The position numbers and the translations under genes were made by a program. Positions 45,610 to 57,366 of a DNA stretch of 64,000 nt are shown here, in pieces. The stretch's first letter is position 1. Each line of letters opens with the position of its first letter. This stretch comes from Codonopsis lanceolata (Eukaryota; Streptophyta; Magnoliopsida; Asterales; Campanulaceae). The notes under the pieces are model-generated. The model worked only from the letters and a program-made list of their open reading frames with translations. It was not told the origin of the DNA and ran no database searches. The stretch spans positions 661,128 through 725,127 of the forward strand of contig CM028383.1 in assembly GCA_013146195.2 (NCBI GenBank). Reading direction: 5' to 3'.

Positions 45610-46320
45610 CTAGTGCGAGAAGACTCGTTGGCGGACTTATCTACTTATCCATCACAAGACGACATCACTTATCTTGTCCACATTCTCGATCGGTTTCTCT
45701 CACCTAGGGTGCCTCATTGGGAGGCTGCATTGAAGTTGGTCAGATATCTTAAAGGGTCTCTAGGCCAGGGACTTCTTTACTCATCTTCCAGTCCTATCTC
45801 TCTCCAGGTCTATTGTGATGCTGATTGGGCTTCTTGTCCAATGACTAGAAGATCCTTATCTGGTTATTGTGTTATGCTTGGGTCTTCTTTAATTTCTTGG
45901 AAGGCAAAAAAGCAAGGCATTGTTTCTAGGTCCTCTTGTGAAGCTGAATACAGGAGCCTAGCTAATGCAGCCTGTGAAATTACTTGGTTATTGTCCTTAC
46001 TAAGAGACTTTGGTATCTACAATCTTACTCTTGTTCCTGTGCACTGTGACAATCAGGGAGCTCTTAGTTTGGCTTCTAATCCAGTGTTTCATGAAAGAAC
46101 AAAACACATTGAAATTGATTGTCACTTAGTTAGGGACAAGATTCTTGCTGGTCTTATTTCACCTAGATATATATCCACTAGGTTCCAATTGGCTGATGTG
46201 TTTACCAAGGCCTTGGCCTCTCCTGCTTTAAGATTCTTTCTTGCCAAGCTCAATGTTTTCAACCTGTTTCATCCATTGGGCTTGAGGGGGGCTATAAATG
46301 ATGTAGAAATCACAGATGAA
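45610..46320 (+). pseudogene. Copia RNase H
   Basis: An open frame with YCDADWASCPMTRRSLSGYC, SCEAEYRSLANAACEITWL, VHCDNQGALSLASNP and RTKHIEIDCHLVRDKI. These are the full set of Copia RNase H motifs, including the catalytic D, E and D. It ends with QLADVFTKAL and reads into the 3' LTR. The first about 20 codons are in disturbed sequence. Confidence 0.9.
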
Positions 46321-46761
46321 AGAACTTCAGCTACTGCCTCAAGTGCACAGAAACAGAATGACATCAATACAAACTCACAGAGTTCAAGGGTGTCGAGTGA
46401 ACAATTACAGAAGTCTAAGGGTGTCGAGTGAAAGATGCGTGACGCCGGTTAAAATCAATTACAATCATTCGAGGGTGTCGAGTGTACTTGTGCGAGAGTT
46501 GAGGGTGTCGAGTGAATCTATCTTGAAGTTGTTATGCTGTTGTATTCTGTTAGATTCAAAGCTGTTATACAGCTGGAATCAGTTAATCACAAGTGTGTAG
46601 AGATTTTTCTTGTTTTCCTTCATATATATAGACTCAACCCGATGTAATTGATTGATTGAATTACCAGAAATATATCTCTCTTCTTCTCTCAAACTTCTGC
46701 AGTTCATACTTTTCTTCCAGTTTTTCATTTCATGATTGATTGAGTAATTCTCAATCCTTCA
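46293..46761 (+). repeat. 3' LTR of the Copia element
   Basis: 469 bp. Against the 5' LTR it has few substitutions but one more GGGTGTCGAGTG unit (four instead of three), which accounts for the extra 30 bp. It ends CCTTCA before the target duplication CTGTG. Confidence 0.94.
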
Positions 46762-47075
46762 CTGTGCTCTTCTCTTCTTCGCTCCTTTTTAGCCATTGCT
46801 TCTTCGCTACTTTAGACATTGCTTTTGACCTTCAAATTGATTTCTCTGCAGTGATGTCGACGGGAATCAGTTTGAAAACTTATTTCAAACTGGTTTTGGG
46901 TCATTGCTTCTTCGCTTCTTCTTTAGCCATTGCTTTCGACCTCTAAATTGAAGAAACATAATGAGGCGAGATTTGTTTGCCCCAACCCCAACTGTGCCCG
47001 TCGGTTCCAGAACGTACCAATCATTGTGAGAGAAGGCAACACTAGGCTGTTTTACTTCCCTACTTTTGTTTTTCT
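46762..47075 (+). pseudogene. C2H2 zinc-finger remnant (block B copy)
   Basis: Continues block B after the Copia insertion. The first finger is deleted, and the second survives as KKHNEARFVCPNPNCARRFQN before a short deletion shifts the frame. See the fuller copy at 5980-6337. Confidence 0.6.
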
Positions 47076-47519
47076 GTTCTTTTTTTTCTGTGTTGTTGAG
47101 GTTTTCTCTCTTCCAGTTGTAATGTTGGTTGATGTATTGTGTTCTTGTGTTTTTGTGGTCCTATTGAGGTAGTATGATTTATGTTTGAGTTCAGTTTCTG
47201 TTAATTTCTTCAAGAGTTATTGGCAGCAATAGCTATGAACTTTTAGTAGAAGTTGCAGTATAACTAGCTATAGTAGTATTACTACTAAAAAGCAAGCTTG
47301 TAGAGTTCATTGTAGGGATATTGCTGTTTATGAGGGACTCGGTACTTGAAATGTTCATGTTTCTAGCTATTTTCTAAGCATCATATCTAACTGCAGATCA
47401 TGTGTTCAATTATATCTCTATTCTTTGACCATTTTTCCATGATTTGATTGTATATGTTTTTTTTTTAATTCAAAGCTAAGTAGGTAAGAATTCAGAGATG
47501 GTTATTGAAATATATTTCT

Positions 47520-47857
47520 GGGTAGCTTTAGCTATGTTTTTGCAAGTGTCATAGCCAAAGTATGTGATAGATATGGTACATGTTGGAGTCATCTTCCATT
47601 CTAATTTGAACTTGTTTATGTGCTTTGCAGCCTTGATCATACTTGTGTTCATGTGCACCTAAAGTAGCACCTGTACATTGAAAATAAAAAAAGGAAGGAA
47701 AATTTTTAAATTATATAGTAAGCACTCCAGTTGAGACTAAAGTGGGACGTTTGGGTACTTGGCATTTAGAATCTCCTTCTGTCCATATTTCCACCATGCA
47801 TATTCATCATCTGAAAATAAAATGGGAGCAACTATGATCCTTGAATCCGATGTCTTT
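47520..47857 (-). pseudogene. Group III WRKY remnant (block B copy)
   Basis: The two exon pieces (47857-47749 and 47670-47520) match block A. EYAWWKYGQKEILNAKYP shows the same WRKY-to-WWKY change, and the zinc-site exon is at CYFRCT to HTC. The upstream flank has an extra deletion (AAACACATACGAAGACC). Confidence 0.82.
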
Positions 47858-48093
47858 CTGCAAACACATACGAAGACCAATGAATCTTAGCAAGTTTAGG
47901 TTAATTTGCTGAGAACTCATAATTTTGAAAAGCATAGACGGTTTAATTCAATACTTATGCCGATATGCACGTGAAGATTGAGCAACTTTATAAAGATCTG
48001 AGTAAGCAAACACAAATGATCGTTCCATAGCTGTTGCGTGCGGTGATTAAGAGTATAATGGTTAAGGACCTGATCGTCGTTTCGTCTCTTTTA

Positions 48094-48149
<56 letters not shown>

Positions 48150-49518
48150 CTCTTTTAAATCTGGTTTTTCTTTATCGAAGAAGAATAGACAATAACTAGG
48201 CATTAGCCTATCCCTCAAGCCATGCAAATGAGAGTAATTGTTGCATGATGGTGTAATTTAAATTTGAGTATTTATGAGAGAGCTAAATGGCGGATGTTAC
48301 TTAATGTGTCTCTTTCAGTTCTACGTTGAAAATTATTGCGTTAGAGCAGGTACAAAGGGGGTTATCCCCCCAATCTTCAAGAAATCAAGGGCCACAACGG
48401 AAGTTTTTTTAAAAAATCACAAAGTTTGCTTAAGTTGATCTCAAACCAAAAGAATCACCGGTTGAACCTCCGTAATTTATGGCTTCTTCAGAACAATCCT
48501 TGGGCAAGTGTTTTGAGCCTCAAGCCATCAAAACGACGCCATTTTGATGATCGGTTTTCATTTAAAAAAAGGACGCTAACACGACTGACAGTTTTGGCAT
48601 TAAAAAACATTTTTTTAAAATAGTACATATTTTTATCTATAAATAGAGACTTGGTTTGCCTCATTTGGATACCAAATGATTTTTTTTGCAAAATTTGAAT
48701 TTATTTGTAAGTTTCTCACTCTTCTCTTTCTCTCCAAATTTAATTTTTTTTAATTAATCCATTTTATTTTTAAGTTGTGTATTATTTATTATTAATATTA
48801 TTATTTACTACTTAAATATTTTAATTATTATTGGAGATTATTAAATATAATTGTTAAATTTCGTATTTAATTGATTATTATTACCATTATTATTGTTAAA
48901 TTTCGCATTATTATTGTTATTAGTTGGTATTATTATTGTTAATATTATCATTAAGTAATATTAGTTTTCATTATTGTATAATTTTTGTTGCTAATTTTGT
49001 TTTATTTTCAGCTATTATCATCAATGTCTTCACGGCCGGTTTCTCGTAAATAATATTATATTATACATAATATTGAAATATTTTGGTTATACTAAACTAA
49101 TAATATTATAAATAAATAATATCAAATTATAATAAATATTATTCTAATTATACTAAATACATATTATTTTAATAATGACTATTTATATAATTTCGAAATT
49201 ATTTATTTATGCAATATCAAATTTATTTGTTAGTATAAATTGAAATAATATATTAAATTAATAAAGATAAAGATGATGGAGTGGGTAACGTTATTGGAGA
49301 TAAAGATGGTGGGGGTATGAAAATGTGTTGGATTTTATTCCACCATTGGGAGGGTTTTTTTTGTTTTAAATCAAAAAGATAACTAATTGATTAGTTTATT
49401 GATTTTTAATGGGTTAAGTTTCATTTTGGGTTTGATTTTTGGCACACCATTGTACTTGCTCATAGTACAGTTAGTGGGCTGGCTGGACCTATCCGTTAAT
49501 ATTATATTAATACGGGAT

Positions 49519-49568
<50 letters not shown>

Positions 49569-49785
49569 CATACATACATACATACACACACACACATATT
49601 AATTAGTCTAAAAGAGGTAAAATTCCGTTAAAATACACTTTCTAAACAAAGAAAGTCATCTTTGAGTATTATTATATTGTAGTTAGCATACATTGAGAAC
49701 ACAAATTTGATTACACAGCTCTCAAGATTTATTGAAAATATGTAAATATGCACTTCTGTTAGAAAATACCGAGTTTCCATGGAAT
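47671..49785. other. Non-coding remainder of block B
   Basis: Includes the empty hAT site at about 48200, (ATT)n at 48089-48150, TATAAATAG at about 48639, and a (TA)n/(CA)n compound run at 49521-49598. No gene is seen apart from the WRKY exons. Confidence 0.7.
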
Positions 49786-50473
49786 AGTATTTAATAGGAG
49801 TAGCCACTCATTGAAAATATGTAAATACAATTCTTTTTAATGCATATTTAATTTACTGATTAATTAAAATGAGCAAATAACATTGGAATAAGAAGAAATG
49901 TGCTATAAAGACATGTTTATTGAATATATGTGATTACAAAATAAAATATAACCACAATTAATTATAAAAAGCCTTCTATGGAAATCTTCATATATGACTT
50001 GTCTGTATTTGAAACTTTTGTGTCTTTTTCATTGTATCCGAAATTATAATATCAAAAAAAAATTTATTTTTGCAAATAATCACAATTAACTTATTGGTAA
50101 ATTATAAGAATATATACGATTAAATCATAGTAGTAGATACCAACCACAAATTATAAATATTTAATAAATCTATATGACATATAATGAAGAATATACATCT
50201 GAATTACTATTTATACTACTTAAGATCCTAAATTTTAATAACAAAAAATATCAATTATTAAATTATAGAAAATTATGAATGAGAAAATGACTTAAACAAT
50301 TCATAAAATGATGAATTAAATTATATCAATTATACCGATATAAGAGCAATTTGTTCCCTTCATCATGTTTTTTCTTTATTTTTTAATTTTGTTTATAATC
50401 TCCATTTTATTTAAATATAATTTAATTAAAAGAGATATATGCACGTATGTTTAACGCACGAACGTAAAACTAG
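49786..50473 (+). mobile_element. AT-rich DNA ending in a decayed Helitron terminus
   Basis: Ends GTTTAACGCACGAACGTAAAACTAG followed by T (CTAG at 50470-50473). This resembles the terminus at 50716 on the other strand but with a weakened hairpin. The left extent is unknown, and it could in principle reach into block B. There is no coding content. Confidence 0.45.
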
Positions 50474-50715
50474 TTACTCTTATTATTATTACCTTCGATG
50501 GGATATAGATGTGGCAACTTGGTAACATGTTTAATTTATTTGTAGAGTTTTAATTAATTTTCTTTTTATTTATAATGTTAGATGGGCTTGTGGAGTACTA
50601 TTTATTTAATATTTGAATTTTTTTTTGTCTTTTTTAAAAAGCTGTTAAATTGTTGCTTTAAAAGTAACTTTTTGATTGTAATAAAGAATAGTCAAACATG
50701 CCATATTAACTAAAA

Positions 50716-51320
50716 CTAGTTTTTTTAACGCGTGCGTTAAATACATGTCAATTAAATCGTACATAAACAAAATAAGGAGGATCAGTTTATTAACAATTAC
50801 ACATAAGTATATCACTAATCATTATAAATTCTAAAAAAATTCCTTATACACAATATTTGTTATCTTATTAGTTGGTTTTTCATCTTCACTGCACATCAAT
50901 ATCTTCGAACCAAAATAATTTGTTACTCTAGAAACTACAACATATAACTGTCTATGACTAAATACTGATTTTTTCAAAAAGAGATCTACATGCAATTATT
51001 AACTTTGACACTTGTTAATTGTCATTGCATATGATACCAATAATGTAAATTATCTTCTTTGAAACTTGAAAGACAATCTTATATCGGATAGAGTTAATGA
51101 CAATTTTGGGATAAAAACATTTTCTCCAACATTACTTCCTTTCAAAAAATATTCTTTCAACAATGTGATCCCCAAGATTTATGATGATTAGTCTTGTTCC
51201 ATTGCACAACCTTGCAGTATAGTCAATGTTTTTCAATATAATTACTGGAACACTAATTTTAAGTGTCAATTCATGGCTTGACAACCCCAAACACTTTATA
51301 TTATTTAAAAACTAATAATA
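50716..51320 (-). mobile_element. Remnant of an autonomous Helitron, 3' part
   Basis: In minus orientation the terminus is CTAG (50719-50716) followed by T. It is preceded by the palindrome TTAACGCGTGCGTTAA (50725-50740), a 7-bp stem. The helicase C-terminus lies just upstream, which is the layout of RepHel Helitrons. The Rep domain and the rest of the helicase are missing. Confidence 0.72.
50840..51290 (-). pseudogene. Helitron helicase C-terminal fragment
   Basis: Minus-strand pieces in order: VIILKNIDYTARLCNGTRLI (helicase motif region before motif V, normally LRNxD...LCNGTRL), then FYPKIVINS, then IICNDN in place of the usual AMTINKAQGQ, then SHRQLYVVVSRVTNYFGSKI (normally SHGQLYVALSRV, motif VI). 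At least four stops or frame changes separate them. The match to Pif1-like Helitron helicases is by pattern and order. Confidence 0.75.
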
Positions 51321-51451
51321 ATTAATGTCTTCAAACAAACTTTAATTTTTTCCGCCCTACAAATAGAATCTGAACTCAAATAAGTTATTCATTTTGAATG
51401 ATTACTTTTATTAAATTATATTTGTATTTTGTGAATAAAGAAATTTCTAAG

Positions 51452-51542
51452 AAGAAAATAAGCTAAAATCAAAATAACGAAATTATTTTTATCGTTAACT
51501 ATTATTTTTATTTTGTAAATTATTTTGTTTTTAATAACTTCC

Positions 51543-51604
<62 letters not shown>

Positions 51605-52700
51605 TGTTTGTTTTATTGACTTCGTAACTATTATTTTTGTTTTATTTTTAAGAATTAGTTTTACAGAAAAAATTTGTTCAGTAATTTTTTATTATTATTT
51701 TGCTAACCTCGGTTTAAATTGTTTTGTTTTATTGACTATGTAACTATTATTTTTGTTCAATAGAATATTTTTATTTTACTAACGTATTTTTTTACATAAC
51801 TATTTTTAAGAATTTGTTTTAAACTTTTGTTTCGTAAATTATTTTTATAATTTTACTAACCTCAGTTTAAACTAGATTTCGTACCCGTGTCTATGACACG
51901 GTGACACTGAGAAGAAAATAAGCTAAAATCAAAATAACGAAATTATTTTTACCGTTAACTATTATTTTTGTTTTGTAAATTATTTTGATTTTAATAACTT
52001 CCATTATATATTTTTTTTGTTTTATTGACTTCGTAACTATTATTTTTGTTTTATTTTTATGAATTAGTTTTACAGAAAAAATTTGTTCCGTAATTTTTTA
52101 TTATTATTTTGCTAACCTCGGTTTAAATTGTTTTTTTTATTGACTCTGTAACTATTATTTTTGTTCAATAGAATATTTTTATTTTACTAACGTATTTTTG
52201 TTATACATAACTATTTTTAAGAATTTATTTTAAACTTTTGTTACGTAAATTATTTTTATAATTTCACTAACCTCAGTTTAAATTTTTTTTGTTTTATTGA
52301 CTTCCGTAACTATTCTTTTTGTTCCATCAAATATTTTTATTTAACTAATGCATTTTTATTTTACATAGCTATTTATAAGAATTTGTTTTAAAATTTTGTT
52401 CCATAAATTATTTTTGTAACCTCGGTTTAAATTGTTTTTGTTTTTATTTACTTTATAACTATAATTTTTGTTCCATAAAATATTTTTATTTTACTAATGT
52501 ATTTTAGTTTTACATATATATTTTTAAGAATTTGTTTTAAACTTTTGTTCCGTAAATAATTTTATATTACTAACATCCGCATTAAATTATTTTTGTTTTG
52601 TTGATTATGTAACTTTTATTTTTATAGTAGCTTGTTCTATAAATTATTTTTATTTTACTAGACCTCTTATATTTTTGTTTTCTTGACTCAGAAACTATTA
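51452..52700 (-). mobile_element. Helitron body with duplicated segment and internal tandem repeats
   Basis: GAAGAAAATAAGCTAAAATC occurs at about 51452 and again at about 51911, and about 400 bp downstream of each are alike. The first copy holds a long (TA)n run (51544-51599) and the second does not. Between them at 51872-51901 is a Helitron 3' end in minus orientation: CTAG, nine bases, then CCGTGTC-TAT-GACACGG, a perfect 7-bp stem. From 51610 to about 52700 a motif TTATTGACTTCGTAACTATT recurs at irregular spacing of about 115-165 bp. Confidence 0.6.
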
Positions 52701-54294
52701 TTTTTGTTTAAGTTACTGTTTTTTATGTTTAAAGAGAGAAAAATGTTTAAACATAATTAAAAGAGAGGAGATGGTGGTGATTAGAGAAAAAATATGAAGG
52801 AGACAGAAGAGAGAAAGATAAATACAACCAGAGAAGATAGGAGAGAGAATGAGTGAAATGATAACTCAAAAGTTAATAATTCAAAAATGAGATTTTGGAG
52901 GGAGAAATCTACCCTTGCCATTATATATAAATTACAAAAATGAAGCAACCATACTTTTTTTCCTTTACACGCCCAATTAGCTAATTGGGTACACTTAACT
53001 TTGAATTTCAATAAAAAAATATGCACACTCAATAATACAATAATAGTATTAAATAATTATTCAAAATAATTGCAAGTTCCGCTCAAGTAAGAGAACGGTG
53101 CCCTATACCAATAATACACCGTTGGGGGAAATTGAAAGAAAAATAATAATACGACGCCATGGAGGACGTTGATCGTTTGTTCGAGTGCTTCAAATGTAGC
53201 TTTTCTCCTTCAAATAATAATATATACATTATTTTTTTTAATCTATATTCCAGTCAAATAAGACCATTATTTAGGAGGGAAAAATTATAACTTTTGTAAT
53301 TTACTAAAAAAATTCAAATGTCAACTTCTTAGACTATTGGTAAAAAACTGAAAATGAACATTTGTTTAGAGATCAACCTTACTTTAGCAGACTACATGCA
53401 TCGATTGTATTGATTCTTGTCATATTATCAAAAGTACTTGATACAACCTTTATAAAATACTTAATATAACATTTTTGGAAAATATTTTACCAAAATGCCC
53501 ATTCATATGTTTTCCAAATATTTTAAAAAAGAGTTAATCACACCATTGGTCCCTTGAGTATAGGTTGTTCATAGTTTTAGTCCATTAACATTTTTTTTTT
53601 CAAATCTGGCTCATTCGAGTATTATTTTTTTTTAGCTACAGTCCTTTTGATGGATGCCGTTAGCGAAATACCGTTAAGTTACCCATATGCATTTTGCAAC
53701 GACTAAAATGATTTTTTTTCAAACCTAACTTATATCAAAATTTACAATTGAATCTCTAAAGTTTTAAAAATGATCGTAAGGTCTTCTTCTCCAATTTTTT
53801 GATAAACCCAATTTACTCTCAATTCCAATCCGCCCTAACCCCAGCCCTCTCCTCACCCTCATCCAGCTGTCCATCTTCCAATAAGCAATTGTCGGTTTAA
53901 CCCCACTCCGATAATCAAATGTACGACCAACCTCTGTTCATTTCCCATTACCATTCACATTCTGATGCTCTTTCACCTCGCCATATTCTTTCTCACTTCA
54001 CCTCCGGCATCCCTAACCCTTCCTTCACCCCATAAAGACAACCTTAGATCGTCGGGATCGGCCACCGTAACGTCTTAAATCAAAGGACAACTCCACTGCA
54101 CACAGTAGTCAACATAGGCATAATGGCGGAGGCGGCAGTCGAGAAGATTGCTGGAGCGAAGGCGGCACTAAGACACTGATCGAAGCCAGGGGCGACTATT
54201 ATCTACAACTCAATCGAGGTAATCTCAACTAGAAGGATTGGAAGGAAGTCGCGGACACCGTTAATGCCAATCGAGACGGATCAAAGGCTTCTAG
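52701..54294. other. Anonymous DNA with one exon-like start
   Basis: At 53159 an ATG in good context (GCCATGG) opens MEDVDRLFECFKCSFSPSNN, then the sequence turns AT-rich. It may be a truncated first exon, but I cannot name it. From 53530 a stretch typical of plant repeats (CACACCATTGGTCCCTTGAG) begins. 53800-54290 has mixed composition with short frames and no domain. Confidence 0.35.
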
Positions 54295-54670
54295 TGTAAC
54301 GCCCCGAGCTCGAAAGCCCGGTCCGCTACGTGTAGCCCACTGAGAACGTAACATATTGGGTCATCAGGCTCACCACAAGCCCATTAAAAAGTTCATGAAT
54401 GATATTGGTGCCAAGTAATAGCGCATGACTACCTTATAAATCAAACACAAGTCTCACATTTACCCGATGTTGGATTGGGATATTACAATCTCCCCTACTT
54501 AAATCCTTGATGTCCTCGTCAAGGCCAAATCGTACCCCGTGTGATGCGGGATTCAAGAGGTGGCTCGTACGGGTATCAAGAGGTGGCTCCCACCTTCTGC
54601 GGTGTAGCACTTTGACCCGCACAACACTTTGTTCCCGTATTTCTGGCCGGGACCCGCTTTGATACCAACC
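54295..54670 (-). mobile_element. TRIM 3' half: internal region and 3' LTR
   Basis: In minus orientation: primer site TTGGTATCAAAGC (54668-54656), then a roughly 180-bp interior that aligns with 328-502 (GTACGAGCCA, TTTGGCCTTGA, AAGGATTTAAGT). Next is the purine tract AAGTAGGGGAGA, then a 193-bp LTR (54487-54295) starting TGTAATATCCC and ending GGGGCGTTACA. The family matches 124-727. Its expected 5' LTR is absent, and an unrelated LTR-like end sits exactly there. Confidence 0.78.
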
Positions 54671-56079
54671 TGTAACGCTCCCAAATTTGGTACCGACACC
54701 GCGGTCCCACATTTTGGCCACATCACTAACAATCATAACTTAAACCATAAATGTTCAAAATCTCATAATAATTAAATTTTAAACATCCTTGACTAAAGTA
54801 AAAAATAAACCCAAAGTAACTCAATACAAAATTAATCTGGTACTTACCATGAGTCTATAATTTATTTAATGTGCTATTAAGTGATTCGATAAGAAACTAC
54901 TAGATCTAAAATTCTCGGAAACCGTCATCTTGGTTTACCCGAGCCAAAATCCTCTAATAAATCTTACTCATTACCTGAGAAAGAAGAGTATAAAGGGGTG
55001 AGCGAACAATGCTCAGTAAGTTCATATACAACTCCTTCGGTTACTAAGGAAGAGTTGACCAGAAACAAAACAGAGATGAATATTTTTAGAATATTCAAAA
55101 TTCATTATCCAAATATCGATAAGCGGAAGCAATTGTCAAATTTTGATTTAAGTGAGTAAGAATCCAAATGAAAATAAACATATAAAGGTGACTCGAGTAA
55201 CCAATTGTCACCAACCGTCCTATACCGATTAGAGACAATTGACTACTCACAGAATCCCATGATCACATAAGCAAATTCAAATATTTACTCCGAAGAGTTT
55301 CGATAGTTCGATAAAATTGGTATATCCGGATAACTATACCACTAGCTAGGTGGCATTCGATAAATTCAATTGTTCGATAATCACATCCACAATCAAGTGG
55401 TATTCGATAAAATTAATAATTCGATAACATGTAACCGACTTAGTGATCATGGTAAAATTTCCAAAGAATGCAATATTACAACAAAAACTACACATCGCAA
55501 AAATCATACTTTTCATATCAAAACACTATCCCACATGAAGCTCGATAATTATGTGAGAATTATCAAAGAATAGACATCATGATTTCGAAAGAAGTATAAT
55601 CGACGGAGTTTAAATTTCAAATGCCGATTTAAAATCAGCGTACGTTTCAAAGAGACATTAATATCATGGAATTAAATGGAAACTTAACGAGTAGTATTTA
55701 AAAGATCGAAACCTAAAAGAGATATAATCCTTTACCTCGAAATGCTTAGCGTAGATGATTCTGCAACACAATTGATCGTCCTAAGCATGCTTGTCTAATT
55801 TTAAAATTACAACGTAACAAGTCACTAACTAATATTATTCTACTAATTAATTTCTTTCCTTCATACTAAATCATAATCATCAATAATTAACATATCCTAA
55901 ATGTACACTTAATACTAACTTAAATTAAAACTTCCAAAAGTACCTTACCAAATGTATTAATGCTATCAATATATATTTTCTTTATAAAATACAACTTGTT
56001 GATACTATAAAATACTCCTATTAAAACCTTATAAAATTTCATTCGCCAAAAGTCCAACTTACATACTAACAATGTTGTC

Positions 56080-56126
<47 letters not shown>

Positions 56127-56540
56127 GACACACACACACTAACACGTGCTTTCAACCAATCATTGTCAATCATGGCTTCTTTACATTTGTACATTATTTA
56201 TGTATATATAAGATTTAACCAAAAAAAAAAAAAAAACTTACCAACAGTCTCTCTCTTTGTCGCTGGCTCTCTCTCTCTCTGTCGTTTTTTTTTTTTTTTG
56301 TACTCTTTTCTTTTCCTCCTCTCTCAACTTTATTTATATAAAGCCCTATTAGGTTTTCTAACCCTAAAGTTAAATTGACCAATTTTAATTAGGTAATATT
56401 AATATGGAATCTATAATACAATATAGCTCATAGTCACACATATGCAATTGACTAAAGCTATTTAGGGGCTTAGATTGATTCCTTTACTGAGATCCTACGG
56501 TCATTATCACTCATCAAGTTCACATGTGTGAATGGTGGTT
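54671..56540 (-). mobile_element. Gypsy-type LTR or LTR fragment abutting the TRIM interior
   Basis: Starts on the plus strand TGTAACGCTCCCAAATTTGG. In minus orientation it ends GGGAGCGTTACA and contains GAGCATTGTTCGCTCACCCC, a motif that I associate with long plant gypsy LTRs. Short direct repeats with TTCGATAA occur at 55300-55430. (TA)n at 56077-56124 and C/T-rich sequence near 56250-56330 follow. No coding sign. The upper boundary is not resolved. Confidence 0.45.
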
Positions 56541-56550
56541 GAGCAACTAC

Positions 56551-56609
56551 TAGAGCCGTCAAAATGTGCCAAACCCGTTGGGTTGGTCCGCCTATTTTTA
56601 CCTACTATA

Positions 56610-56675
<66 letters not shown>

Positions 56676-56881
56676 TTATTTATATTCCCTCCAATGGCAG
56701 TGTGGGCGTGCTTTGTGCTTCTGCTTCAACCGGTCTTGAATGACTTGGTCCAATTTTTTTTCAAATGGCGGGTTGGTCCGCCCCGCCCCGCAACCTAAGG
56801 TGGGTTGGGTTGGGTCATTGTTTTTACAGTCCACCAAATTTTCAGGTTGGTCCGCCCCGCTGGTCCGTTTTGACGGCTCTA
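56551..56881. mobile_element. hAT MITE, 331 bp, complete
   Basis: Ends TAGAGCCGTCAAAATG and, inverted, TAGAGCCGTCAAAACGG, with a perfect 8-bp duplication GCAACTAC (56543-56550 and 56882-56889). GGTTGGTCCGCC occurs near both ends, and a long (TA)n run (about 56615-56668) lies inside. Confidence 0.92.
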
Positions 56882-57174
56882 GCAACTACCCCCTCTCTCT
56901 CCAACTCCCCCCATTATTCACGGTTGGTGGCCGCTAAACCTTCCTCCACCAAACCCACGTCCCTTTTCTTTTTGATATTTTAATTAATTAATTAATCAAC
57001 TTTATGCAAAAAAATTGGTAAGTTTTGTAATTTGAAATATTTGTTTTTTTTCTTTTAAACTGTTATCATAATTAACTTAGACAAATTATAAGTAAATATT
57101 AATTCATTCATTTATTGATAAATTCACAAACTGGCGCCGACGCGCCGTGTCATCGGCACGGGCAAGAGTACTAG
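56882..57174 (+). mobile_element. Sequence ending in a Helitron 3' terminus
   Basis: Ends GCCGTGTCATCGGCACGGGCAA...CTAG followed by T (CTAG at 57171-57174). Alternative stems GCCG/CGGC or CCGTG/CACGG precede the tail by about 10 bases, as in plant Helitrons. The 5' end is not identified and may lie well upstream, so the left coordinate is arbitrary. Confidence 0.55.
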
Positions 57175-57244
57175 TTATAATTAAATCTAGTCGCTAGTGG
57201 GCCAAGCCCAACCCAATTTAATTAGTTACTAAGTAGGTTCAAAC

Positions 57245-57366
57245 TAGAGTTGTCAAAACGGGCATGCGGGGCGGTTTTGCCCGCGGGTCCAAAAAGCCCG
57301 CACTAAAACGGGCCAGGGCGGGAAAGCCCACGAACTTGACGGTCCCTAAAACTCATGACCCAGCCT
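57245..57366. mobile_element. hAT left end, truncated
   Basis: Starts TAGAGTTGTCAAAACGGGC and has GCCCGCGGG-type subterminal motifs like the 37022-38219 element. It is cut at 57366, where TGTAATATACCC begins. No right end was found. Confidence 0.55.

Larger units (their letters stand above)
41095..46761 (+). mobile_element. Ty1/copia retrotransposon with TA...CA ends
   Basis: LTRs 41095-41533 and 46293-46761, primer site TGGTATCAGAGC at 41534-41545 and purine tract CTTGAGGGGGGC before the 3' LTR. The perfect 5-bp duplication CTGTG (41090-41094 and 46762-46766) fixes the ends, so the LTRs begin TATAAATGATG rather than TG. Block A has the empty site at about 5858 (CAACTTTGCTC). Domain order gag, protease, integrase, reverse transcriptase, RNase H is that of Copia. 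All open frames are interrupted. Confidence 0.95.
40850..49785. repeat. Block B: paralogue of block A, with a Copia insertion
   Basis: Aligns with 5618-12272 from TAGTACTTAATAAATATAAT onward. It lacks the hAT of block A but carries the Copia element at 41095-46761. Differences include a longer (ATT)n run (about 48089-48150), an expanded TTTCTA run at about 40975-40998, and deletions in the zinc-finger and WRKY remnants. Homology extends to GTTTCCATGGA near 49783. Confidence 0.85.
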
